Source: Ardenticatenales bacterium
Lineage (GTDB): Bacteria; Chloroflexota; Anaerolineae; Promineifilales; UBA4811
DNA length: 6,600 bases
Direction of reading: 5' to 3'
Assembly: GCA_030667645.1 (NCBI GenBank)
Contig: DAOUVM010000146.1
Location: 1-6,600 of the forward strand
Under the pieces are notes generated by a model. That model was not told the origin of the DNA and searched no databases. It saw only the letters and a program-made list of their open reading frames with translations. Below, piece after piece: positions 1 to 6,119 of the stretch; position 1 is the first letter of the stretch, and each line of letters begins with the position of its first letter. The translations under genes and the position numbers were made by a program.

Positions 1-505
1 CGAGATGACATAGTCGTATCTCTCTGCCACGACATTGTCATCCGGATCGAGCGCGTTCAGATCATAGGTGCCCTCTGGCACGCTGAAAGTCATCGACTCC
101 CCTGCAATTAGCACCGAATCGCCCAGCCAATCATCGCCCCAGCTATCACTCGTACTGGGCGAGATGTAGATATACCAGACGGAGCTGTCAGTAGAGTTGT
201 GCACGGTCAGGGTAGCGGTCCCCTCGCCTTCGCCTTCGGCACCTTCCGGAAGGATCGTCCACTCGGCGTCGCCCGAAATGACATAGTCGTATCTCTCTCC
301 CACGACATTGTCATCCGGATCGAGCGCGTTCAGATCATAGGTGCCCTCTGGCACGCTGAAAGTCATCGACTCCCCGGCAATTAGCACCGAATCGCCCAGC
401 CAATCATCGCCCCAGCCATCACTCGTACTGGGCGAGATGTAGATATACCAGACGGAGTTGTCAGTAGAGTTGTGCACGGTCAGGGTAGCGGTCCCCTCGC
501 CTTCG
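1..505 (-). repeat. Tandem 273-bp (91-codon) in-frame repeat in the protease C-terminus
   Basis: Copy 1 spans 505 down to 233. Copy 2 spans 232 down to the window edge and is cut off. Over the 232 shared bases the copies differ at five sites (4/277, 26/299, 103/376, 144/417, 185/458), about 98% identity; three changes alter the residue (Gly/Ala, Gly/Ser, Asn/Ser) and two are silent. Each unit runs from a short acidic GEGEG hinge through TATLTVHNST, VWYIYISPSTSD, WGDDWLGDSV, FSVPEGTYDLNALDPDDN to YDYVIS. The alternating hydrophobic pattern suggests a small all-beta domain that may bind calcium or a surface ligand. I recognise this WGDD/PEGTYDL type from bacterial secreted proteins but cannot assign a function. 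The total copy number is unknown because the array reaches the edge. Confidence 0.95.
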
Positions 506-2184
506 TCGCCAGTCTGCCACCAATCCCCCGCATCAGGCAGATCCCCTACCACGACAAAAGTGTCAAGAATGCGATCGGTCGCACTGAGGTCGGCACCAGT
601 CACCGCCTGCATCACCAACACGGTGGCGAACGATTGATCCGCCGGCATGGCAGCCACCGCGATCATCACCGTGTCGCCTCCGCCGCAGCCGCTGTAAAAG
701 TCGTAGAAACCACTATAGAGCGCATCCTCATAATCAGAGCGCCCTTCGTACCAGCAATCATCGCTGAAATCGAAAAGATCAAGGAGCTCGGCCGAATCCC
801 CTGCTTGCGCCAACCCTTCGGCGGCCAAGAAGGTGACCCCGGGCGTCGAGTAGGACCCGTAGAAATCATCCAGATCACTAGAGGCAACGATGCCTGCTCC
901 GATGGTCTGCCCGTCCTCCTCCCACACGCTCCCGTCAACATCGGTCCACTCGATGGGGACCTGCATCACGATGGCTCCCGTATCATCAGTGACCTCGACA
1001 TACTCGGCATAGGAGGTATCAGGACCGGACTCGCCACCACCCACCTCTTCTCTGAATTCCTGCGCAAATGAGAAGGAAAGCGTCAATTCATCACCATTGA
1101 GGTATCCCGCCAACACCTCTTCCGTGTCATAGCGCAGCACCTCGATCTTGAGCATGTCATCCGCGTGATGGCTGCGCAGGATGTCGCAATAGCTGGACAT
1201 CGTCCCATCCGTTGCCAGGACAAGCCCCTCAATCATGGTGATGATGTCACCGCCAACGATACCGGCCCGGTCGGCCGGCGAGCCCGACTCGACCGATGAG
1301 ACCCAGATGCCCGAAACGCCTTCGTCGTTCACGGCGGTGCCGTTAACGCCAATTGAGGTCACGTCGTGCCCTTCCTGCAACTGCTCAATGATTGCCTGCG
1401 CCTCGTCACGGGCAATGGCATAGTACTGGTTAAAACCAGGCGAACTGGCATAGTTCAGTCCTACAACTCTGCCTTCGGTGGTCACCAGCGGCCCACCAGA
1501 ACTGCCCGGATTGATCGTCGCATCATGTTCTATAACCGCGTCGACCGAAGCCCAGTCCGATTCTCCATCCGCACTCTCTTTGGAGACAATCCCCCGCGTG
1601 AGGGTAAACTCTGGATCGCCGAGCGGATAGCCGGCCGCATAGACATCCAGCCCGGCACTTATCGAACCATCATACCACTCTAGGAAAGGGTACCCATCAC
1701 CCTCAATATCAATGACAGCCAGATCAGAGCATTCGGATACACCAAGAACTCTGGCATTGCGTGGGGCACTCTCACCGCCAACCCAGACCCTGAGAAGGGC
1801 TGCTCCGGTGACGACGTGGTTGTTGGTGACGGCGATGCCAGATTCGTCAATGATGAAACCCGACCCGCTGCCGGCTACATTCAACTGCAGGCCGACCTGC
1901 GGATCCACAAAGCTGCCCTCCGCCACTATCTGGATAGTAGCATTCTTGACATCCTCGAGAGAGGATACCGCCACGCTCTCAGGAAGCGGCGTCTCGGTGG
2001 GGACGAGGGTCGGGGGCGGCACTGGAGATGGCGGTGGGGGTGGGGGTGGAGGCGGCGTGGCGGTAGGGTCTGGAGGAACAGCGGTGGGAGTAGGTTCTGA
2101 CTGCCCGCCAACATTACATGCCAAGCTCGCGAGCAGCAGCATGACCAGAAAAACACTGATCCAACACAGGGGCCGCCTTTCCAT
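1..2184 (-). CDS. HtrA/DegP-type trypsin-like serine protease lipoprotein with PDZ domain, PsbP-like module and C-terminal repeats (partial, C-terminus outside window)
   Basis: The reading frame is open for 728 codons from ATG at 2184 to the window edge with no stop. The start is chosen because AGGAGG lies 5 nt upstream and a signal peptide follows directly. Residues 1-22 form a lipoprotein signal ending SLAC (Cys23 would be lipidated). Residues 30-68 are a Pro/Thr linker with nine consecutive prolines. The S1C protease domain (about 75-270) shows TNNHVV with His123, SDLAVI with Asp154 and NPGSSGGPL with Ser229; these 31- and 75-residue spacings match the DegP triad. A PDZ domain follows (about 275-385, GIWVSSV, SPADRAGI, GGDIIT). 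Residues 391-549 resemble a PsbP/DcrB-like fold and carry Cys477 and Cys500, a likely disulfide. From residue 561 on there are 91-residue near-identical repeats. It probably degrades or checks extracytoplasmic proteins while anchored to the outer face of the membrane. Only three lysines are visible. Protease and PDZ calls are firm; the PsbP-like call is tentative. Confidence 0.93.
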   Translation of the reverse strand, partial: MERRPLCWISVFLVMLLLASLACNVGGQSEPTPTAVPPDPTATPPPPPPPPPSPVPPPTLVPTETPLPESVAVSSLEDVKNATIQIVAEGSFVDPQVGLQLNVAGSGSGFIIDESGIAVTNNHVVTGAALLRVWVGGESAPRNARVLGVSECSDLAVIDIEGDGYPFLEWYDGSISAGLDVYAAGYPLGDPEFTLTRGIVSKESADGESDWASVDAVIEHDATINPGSSGGPLVTTEGRVVGLNYASSPGFNQYYAIARDEAQAIIEQLQEGHDVTSIGVNGTAVNDEGVSGIWVSSVESGSPADRAGIVGGDIITMIEGLVLATDGTMSSYCDILRSHHADDMLKIEVLRYDTEEVLAGYLNGDELTLSFSFAQEFREEVGGGESGPDTSYAEYVEVTDDTGAIVMQVPIEWTDVDGSVWEEDGQTIGAGIVASSDLDDFYGSYSTPGVTFLAAEGLAQAGDSAELLDLFDFSDDCWYEGRSDYEDALYSGFYDFYSGCGGGDTVMIAVAAMPADQSFATVLVMQAVTGADLSATDRILDTFVVVGDLPDAGDWWQTGDEGEGTATLTVHNSTDNSVWYIYISPSTSDGWGDDWLGDSVLIAGESMTFSVPEGTYDLNALDPDDNVVGERYDYVISGDAEWTILPEGAEGEGEGTATLTVHNSTDSSVWYIYISPSTSDSWGDDWLGDSVLIAGESMTFSVPEGTYDLNALDPDDNVVAERYDYVIS

Positions 2185-2189
2185 CTGCT

Positions 2190-2195
2190 CCTCCT
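2190..2195 (-). promoter_or_regulatory. Ribosome binding site of the protease gene
   Basis: The minus strand reads AGGAGG followed by AGCAG and then ATG (5-nt spacing), which fixes the start at 2184. The lipoprotein gene upstream uses the same AGGAGG at the same 5-nt spacing. Confidence 0.8.
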
Positions 2196-2308
2196 ACTCT
2201 CAGAACAAGCTGAGGACGCGACACCTATCGTCCAGCGAAAATCGGCCTCAACTCTACCGGTGCGGCCCCCTGGCTCGATAAATCCTTTCAGTCAAGCGGC
2301 CATGCCGA

Positions 2309-2324
2309 ACTGGATTATACCAGT
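2309..2324 (-). promoter_or_regulatory. Extended -10 promoter of the protease gene, inside a palindrome
   Basis: The minus strand shows TGGTATAAT (-10 at 2314-2319, TGn at 2320-2322), a perfect extended -10 for a sigma-70-type factor. The -35 position (17-bp spacing) holds only a weak TTCGTC, as is usual for extended -10 promoters. Transcription would start near 2307, giving a leader of about 120 nt. The -10 is embedded in ACTGG-TATAAT-CCAGT (2309-2324, 5-bp arms), which could be an operator. The core GGTATAATC recurs in the LCP promoter at 6139-6144. Confidence 0.5.
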
Positions 2325-2350
2325 GCAGCATTCATAGACGAAATGTACTG

Positions 2351-2383
2351 GGGAGTGTGGGTCGTATTCCGATCCACACTCCC
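2351..2383 (+). terminator. 14-bp stem-loop, terminator-like only when read on the plus strand
   Basis: GGGAGTGTGG at 2351-2360 pairs perfectly with CCACACTCCC at 2374-2383. A G·U pair (2361/2373) and TCG/CGA extend the stem to 14 bp, closing on a TATTC loop. In plus-strand RNA the stem is followed by GCGATTTTCCTTT, a loose U-rich tail. In minus-strand RNA the G·U becomes an A·C mismatch and no U-tract follows, so it is not a standard terminator for the upstream lipoprotein gene. It may block antisense transcription into 2652-4421, or act as a structured element in the leader of the protease mRNA. The role is uncertain. Confidence 0.4.
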
Positions 2384-2553
2384 GCGATTTTCCTTTCGTG
2401 GCCATTCGGATCGGGCGGAATTCGGACAACCTGTGACCAAGAACCGTACCACCGATTGGTGAATCAGCCAAGTCTTTCGAACAAGGCCGCCGGCGCATCT
2501 TGGCGAGTGGAGACCCGGACCCGGGCAGGTCGGGTCATCACAGAGTACCTATC

Positions 2554-2600
2554 AAGCGATCGCTTTCCGTCTTCAATGGTGATCCACAAGTAAAGCGATC
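2554..2600. repeat. Inverted repeat and 12-bp palindrome overlapping the distal promoter
   Basis: AAGCGATCGCTT (2554-2565) is a perfect 12-bp palindrome containing GCGATCGC. GATCGCTTT (2558-2566) is also the exact inverse of AAAGCGATC (2592-2600), separated by 25 nt. The right arm overlaps the proposed -10 at 2598-2603 and the left arm lies inside the early transcript, an arrangement that suits a repressor binding two half-sites. No binding protein can be named from the sequence. Confidence 0.45.
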
Positions 2601-2627
2601 ACACAACCACCAAGTTGTTTTTGTCAA
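2598..2627 (-). promoter_or_regulatory. Candidate distal sigma-70-type promoter upstream of the protease
   Basis: On the minus strand a perfect -35 TTGACA (2622-2627) is followed after 18 nt by TGTGAT (2598-2603), which matches TATAAT at four of six positions. A transcript from here would carry a leader of roughly 400 nt before the protease ATG and would pass through the palindrome, the stem-loop and the proximal promoter. The weak -10 lowers confidence; adjacent repeats suggest it may depend on an activator. Confidence 0.35.
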
Positions 2628-2633
2628 GTACGG

Positions 2634-2653
2634 AATCAGCCTCAAATCAGCCT
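2634..2653 (-). repeat. 9-bp direct repeat with 11-bp period just upstream of a -35 box
   Basis: The minus strand reads AGGCTGATT twice (2653-2645 and 2642-2634), separated by two bases, so the period is 11 bp or about one helical turn. The pair ends 6 nt before TTGACA. Tandem half-sites one turn apart abutting the -35 are typical of winged-helix response regulators such as the OmpR/PhoB type, but which regulator would bind is unknown. The first half-site overlaps the stop codon of the upstream lipoprotein gene. Confidence 0.4.
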
Positions 2654-4421
2654 AATCGACAGTGAGACTCAACTCGTATTCGGCATAAGCGTCCAACCAC
2701 TCACCGACAAGGATTCTGTAGGTACCGGTAGCGAGAAGCTCATACTCGGCGATCATCTCTGGTTCATCCCAGCCAGCCTCATCGAGGTCAAGCAGGAATT
2801 CCCCATCCGGGTCGATCAAGGCGAGTTGAAGGTCTGCTTCGTCCGTCAGCGGTGTCACAGAAACAGAGACAACGTCACCCGCAACCCCCTCAAAGAGCCA
2901 CACGTAGTACATGCCCGCTTCCAGCGTCCCTTGCCACACCTCATCATCGGCGATATAGCCCATCTCTACCTGGTCGAGATCGCTCCCTTCCTCGCCGAAA
3001 TCCACGGCCAGCGCATAGTCGCCAGCAACATCCCAGTACTCGTCCACAATCACGAGATATTCCCCGGGCATATCCAGCAGCAGGCCGGTTACTGTTTCCG
3101 CCTCTCCGCTCCAGCCCCCGTCCAGATCGTCAACCGGCCGGCTTCCATCGGGGGCGACCACGACCAGAGTAACATCTTGCTCCTCTCCTGGAGTGAGCGT
3201 GATGTCCACCACCTCTCCACCGGACGCAACGATGATCCAGGCATGTTCTTCTGCCTCACCCAAGGTCGCCTCAACCTGCTCTCCAATGGCGATCTCGTAC
3301 ATCTCGATCATCCCGGGCGGAACAATCGCGCCGGTCGATTCATCCCCGCCCAAGAGCTCCAGTTCGTACTCGCCAGCCACATCAAAGAACTCTTCGACCA
3401 CCACGCTGTACTCACCATCAGCCGGCAACTCAAAGCTCAGAAGGATTTCAGCCTCGCCCGCAAAGGCATCATCAAGATCGACGCGCACTGTACCATCCGG
3501 ATCCACCAGTTGGAGCGCAACATCCATTCCCTCCCCAAGGGGAGTCAGAATCACGGTCACGTACTCACCAGCAGTACCATCGAACGTCCACAAGTGGGAG
3601 TCGCCGGCCGCAAACTCATCAGCGACGAGATCGCCGTACACCAGGTAACCGCGCCACTCGCCCTCGGCCGGCGGCGTGATATCAAAGTCCAAACCGGCGC
3701 CTTCAAAGAGCTCAATCGACTCGATGATTGCATCCACGGTGCTTGCCTGTTCATCCCACAGGTCTGCTGGGCCGACGGCCACCACAATAGCCGCCTGTTC
3801 GCCGTTATTAAAGAGGGCAAACTGCCCATGGATCGTATCGCTACCTTCAGCCGCCAGAAACTCGATCAACTGGACGGGCACGCCGTTGATTGTGGTCTGG
3901 ACAGGGGCGCCCACCAGTTCCACATCGCCGCCGGCGCCAAATTCCTCAGCCATCTCGCCCAGCATGTCTGGCGAGAATTCATCCGTTTCCATGTCGTCGG
4001 CCGGGCCAGGCATGATGAACATGGTCACCCCATCCGGCAACTCCTCGGTCTCGCCAAATGGGTCCACGTCAGCCGCGCTGGAGAGGAGGATGAGAAAGCC
4101 AACATCGGTGAAGAACCAGTCCTCGGGGTGCGACAAACGCACTCCGCCGGATGGGCTCTCGACCGCGACCATGTCACCCGGCTGGGCAGCAGTATCCACC
4201 TCTTCCGCGGGCTCTGGCTCCACCGGCTCTGGCTCCACGGTGGGCACAGGTGGGACTTCTGTCGGGGGAGGCGGCTCAGGCGTAGCAGTCGGCGGAACCG
4301 GCGTCGCCGTGGGCGGGATCGGAGTTGATGTCGGTTCTTCCTCGCCTCCAATACTACAGGCGAGACCGCCGATCAACAGAAACACCAGCAAAAAACCGAT
4401 CCAGTACATTGATCTACGCAT
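2652..4421 (-). CDS. Lysine-free acidic lipoprotein with PsbP/DcrB-like module and three PPC-like beta domains
   Basis: The gene encodes 589 residues and is complete. ATG at 4421 is preceded by AGGAGG at 5 nt; a second Met at codon 5 would leave a poorer spacing. Residues 1-21 are a lipoprotein signal ending GLAC, with Cys22 (the only cysteine) to be lipidated. Residues 30-75 are a Pro/Thr/Glu linker. Residues 83-240 look like a PsbP/DcrB-type alpha-beta module (GGVRLSHPEDW near the start, STVDAIIESIELF at the end). Three repeats follow (about 258-356, 372-473, 486-588), each with a W-centred strand, TP turn, DPDG or APDG turn and a closing GEY/GTY strand, as in bacterial pre-peptidase C-terminal domains. 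I count no Lys, seven Arg and about 130 Asp plus Glu, so the protein is extremely acidic. No catalytic motif is visible. It is probably an outward-facing binding or scaffold lipoprotein, perhaps a partner of the adjacent protease; the domain names are from pattern recognition. Confidence 0.9.
   Translation of the reverse strand: MRRSMYWIGFLLVFLLIGGLACSIGGEEEPTSTPIPPTATPVPPTATPEPPPPTEVPPVPTVEPEPVEPEPAEEVDTAAQPGDMVAVESPSGGVRLSHPEDWFFTDVGFLILLSSAADVDPFGETEELPDGVTMFIMPGPADDMETDEFSPDMLGEMAEEFGAGGDVELVGAPVQTTINGVPVQLIEFLAAEGSDTIHGQFALFNNGEQAAIVVAVGPADLWDEQASTVDAIIESIELFEGAGLDFDITPPAEGEWRGYLVYGDLVADEFAAGDSHLWTFDGTAGEYVTVILTPLGEGMDVALQLVDPDGTVRVDLDDAFAGEAEILLSFELPADGEYSVVVEEFFDVAGEYELELLGGDESTGAIVPPGMIEMYEIAIGEQVEATLGEAEEHAWIIVASGGEVVDITLTPGEEQDVTLVVVAPDGSRPVDDLDGGWSGEAETVTGLLLDMPGEYLVIVDEYWDVAGDYALAVDFGEEGSDLDQVEMGYIADDEVWQGTLEAGMYYVWLFEGVAGDVVSVSVTPLTDEADLQLALIDPDGEFLLDLDEAGWDEPEMIAEYELLATGTYRILVGEWLDAYAEYELSLTVD
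2658..3650 (-). repeat. Three diverged PPC-like domain repeats within the acidic lipoprotein
   Basis: Repeat 1 is about 3351-3650, repeat 2 about 3003-3308 and repeat 3 about 2658-2966. Equivalent landmarks are LWTFDGTAGEYV / AWIIVASGGEVV / VWLFEGVAGDVV, then LVDPDG / VVAPDG / LIDPDG, then FFDVAGEYELEL / YWDVAGDYALAV / WLDAYAEYELSL. The spacing between landmarks is about 113-117 residues. Divergence at protein level shows an old duplication, in contrast to the near-identical repeats of the neighbouring protease. Confidence 0.75.
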
Positions 4422-4426
4422 GTTGT

Positions 4427-4432
4427 CCTCCT
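4427..4432 (-). promoter_or_regulatory. Ribosome binding site of the acidic lipoprotein gene
   Basis: The minus strand reads AGGAGG followed by ACAAC and ATG at 4421. This selects the first Met over the Met at codon 5. Confidence 0.8.
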
Positions 4433-4495
4433 AGCACAAGCCGCCAGCCCAAATCGTGCACTTCTCTCCCCAGGCACGAGGAGACCGATGAGGCA

Positions 4496-4524
4496 AATCT
4501 ATCACAGCGGAACCAGGGACGCAA
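4496..4524 (-). promoter_or_regulatory. Weak candidate promoter of the acidic lipoprotein gene
   Basis: On the minus strand TTGCGT (4519-4524) and TAGATT (4496-4501) are spaced by 17 bp, matching consensus at three and four of six positions. A start near 4489 would give a leader of about 68 nt. This is the best candidate in the 221-bp gap after the LCP gene, but readthrough from the LCP gene is an alternative. Confidence 0.25.
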
Positions 4525-4545
4525 TGGTACCGGGCTCCTAGTTGA

Positions 4546-4575
4546 CGGCGGCGCCCAAGTGCTGAACTGCCGCCG
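4546..4575. repeat. GC-rich inverted repeat downstream of the LCP gene
   Basis: CGGCGGC (4546-4552) pairs with GCCGCCG (4569-4575) around a 16-nt loop that contains a further AGT/ACT pairing. It lies about 70 nt past the LCP stop codon in the direction of transcription. No U-tract follows on the minus strand, so it is not a clear intrinsic terminator; it could stabilise the LCP mRNA 3' end or attenuate readthrough. Confidence 0.35.
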
Positions 4576-4642
4576 GGTTGGACAGCGCCGAACTTGATCC
4601 GCCGAGAAGGTCCTCGAGTGAGGTTGTCGTGCGTTTCCGGCT

Positions 4643-6094
4643 CTAGTTGTCCGGCACTTGCCAATCGGTGCCCAGAACAAGCTCAATATCATACTCGCCG
4701 TCCGGATCCGTGCCTCCAAACATGCTTCCGGCCGAGACTTGGAGCAACTCGGCCAAAAAGTTGACGGTGGCCGTCTTTCCTCCATAGTCGATGATCTGAG
4801 TCGTCTCCTGGTTCTTGTCCTGGGCATCACCAAGGCCCGCGATGGTGAAACCGAGCGATTCAAGGTACTGGACGGTCTCACCTGCCAGCCCGGGCGTCCA
4901 CGTGCCGTTGAGCACCAGGATGGCCGCTTCCTCTGCCCGCATTTGGGCTGCCAGGTCGATTTCTGTCTCTGTCGCTACTGGAGGCGAGAAGAAGGCGTCG
5001 CGCAACTCTCGGATCTTTTCCCGAATGGGGACCAACACCTGGGCCCCGTCCATCAGAGTTTGGCCAATGACATAATTGTGGTCAATGACAGCGAGGTGGA
5101 CATTCTCACGAGGGATATCGGTGGCCAACCATGCCATCCCAAGCGCCTCCTGGTATGTCATATCAGTGGTGACATTGTGTTCAAAAGCAGTCCAAAGCTC
5201 TGGAGCCTGGGCGAATAAGCCAAAGTTCTGCTGAAGCATTCGGTCCAAGACGGCCATCATGACGGCCTGCTGGCGCCCGGCGCGATCGAAATCGGCTCCA
5301 AAGGTAGCCCTGGTGCGGGCGTACTTTAGCGCAGTATTGCCATCCAACAGGTGATTCCCGGCCGGCAAGTAGAATGGATCGTATCCGTAACACCGATCAG
5401 GATAGTCTGGGTCGTTGATGGTCTCTGGCACATCCAGTTCAATCCCGCCGATCACATCAATGGCCTGGATAAACGCATCATAGTTGACGGTGACAAAGTG
5501 CTGAACATGGATTCCCAGGTTGAGTTCAACCGTCTCTACTGCGAGCGCCGCCCCCCCGCCCGGGTAGTCGCGAATCTCCCCAGTGTAAAAGGCAGTATTG
5601 ATCCGGTCATTTCCAAAGCCGGGAATCGGTACCCACAGATCGCGCGGGATGGACAGCAGGCCAGCCGTTTTGCCCAGTGGATCGACGGTCACCAGAATCA
5701 TCGTATCGGAACGATGCGGCTCGTCAACAAGGCTGCACGGTTGGTCAACGCCGAGCACCAGGAAGGTGATCCGGTCCGTCGGCAGGATCCCGGTCAGAGG
5801 CGGCCCGATTTCTTCCGGGATGACGCCAGGGTTCTCCTCTCCCTCCTCGCTGGGTATGGCAGGGTTCACGCCATCCGCAACCTCCCCGGGAGAAATGGGT
5901 TCAGGTACTACTGAAAAAGGGGCAGTGGCGACAAAGTCCTCCACTACCTGAAACAGAACAACGCCGGCGAAAACTGCGACCGCCACAAAGATTGCCCCGA
6001 TTATGCCCAGGGCCCACAAGGGCAATGTGAACCCCTGTTCCCGCTGCGACGACCGGGAGCCAGTGTGATAGACTTTTCTTGCTTTACTCACCAT
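4643..6094 (-). CDS. LytR-CpsA-Psr (LCP) family envelope glycopolymer ligase with LytR_C domain
   Basis: The gene encodes 483 residues and is complete. A Lys/Arg-rich cytoplasmic tail (1-20) precedes a single membrane segment (about 24-50), so the rest lies outside the membrane. A Pro/Glu-rich stalk covers 55-105. The LCP domain (about 108-290) carries the family's conserved residues: LVLGVD at 112-117, RSDTM with Arg128 and Asp130, SIPRD with Arg151 and Asp152, NDRINTAF with Arg164, then KYARTR with Lys257, Arg260, Arg262, and FDRAGRQ with Arg271 and Arg274. Residues 388-478 fit the LytR_C domain (LVLNGTWTPGLA, YLESLGF, closing LVLGTDW). LCP proteins transfer undecaprenyl-phosphate-linked glycopolymers to peptidoglycan or other acceptors, binding the lipid pyrophosphate through Arg residues. 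The natural polymer here is unknown. The ATG at 6094 has only a weak GGAA-type ribosome binding site and codon 2 is GTG, so the start could move by one codon. A good promoter lies about 40 bp upstream. Confidence 0.94.
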   Translation of the reverse strand: MVSKARKVYHTGSRSSQREQGFTLPLWALGIIGAIFVAVAVFAGVVLFQVVEDFVATAPFSVVPEPISPGEVADGVNPAIPSEEGEENPGVIPEEIGPPLTGILPTDRITFLVLGVDQPCSLVDEPHRSDTMILVTVDPLGKTAGLLSIPRDLWVPIPGFGNDRINTAFYTGEIRDYPGGGAALAVETVELNLGIHVQHFVTVNYDAFIQAIDVIGGIELDVPETINDPDYPDRCYGYDPFYLPAGNHLLDGNTALKYARTRATFGADFDRAGRQQAVMMAVLDRMLQQNFGLFAQAPELWTAFEHNVTTDMTYQEALGMAWLATDIPRENVHLAVIDHNYVIGQTLMDGAQVLVPIREKIRELRDAFFSPPVATETEIDLAAQMRAEEAAILVLNGTWTPGLAGETVQYLESLGFTIAGLGDAQDKNQETTQIIDYGGKTATVNFLAELLQVSAGSMFGGTDPDGEYDIELVLGTDWQVPDN

Positions 6095-6119
6095 TTGTCA
6101 CATTATTCCAAGCAAAACG

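Larger units (their letters stand above)
2185..2651. other. 467-bp regulatory intergenic region between the two lipoprotein genes
   Basis: I see no convincing gene here. Short open frames on both strands (2292-2498 minus, 2357-2593 plus) lack a ribosome binding site or recognisable protein features. The region holds, from right to left in the direction of transcription: an 11-bp-period direct repeat overlapping the stop of the upstream gene, a TTGACA-type promoter, an inverted repeat and a GCGATCGC palindrome, a 14-bp hairpin, and an extended -10 promoter just before the protease. These are described separately. Confidence 0.6.

Noticed and set aside
666..941. Minus-strand frame suggesting the protease gene might be frameshifted
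   Set aside because: The protease frame is continuous from 2184 to 1 through this region with sensible protein sequence, so the alternative frame is a shadow.
472..1071. 199-codon plus-strand open frame, with a shorter look-alike at 199-384
   Set aside because: Both are antisense to the protease gene and begin with the same MHGQGSG only because the 273-bp repeat is duplicated there.
2357..2593. 78-codon plus-strand and 68-codon minus-strand (2292-2498) open frames in the large gap
   Set aside because: No ribosome binding site, low-complexity-free but featureless products, and the plus-strand start lies inside a hairpin arm.
2604..2623. ACAAC-GTTGT hairpin followed by TTTT on the plus strand as a terminator
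   Set aside because: The stem is only 5 bp and no plus-strand gene precedes it; the T-run is better explained as part of the minus-strand spacer next to TTGACA.
2826..4328. 500-codon open frame on the plus strand antisense to the acidic lipoprotein gene
   Set aside because: It is exactly covered by a gene with signal peptide, linker and recognisable domains. The antisense product is a His/Arg/Pro-rich string without domain features or a ribosome binding site. Such frames arise because the sense gene avoids TTA, CTA and TCA codons.
3676..4434. 252-codon Ser/Gly-rich open frame on the plus strand
   Set aside because: Composition (runs of SSS, GGG and TGS) reflects the complement of the Pro/Thr linker and acidic codons of the real gene; no start signal.
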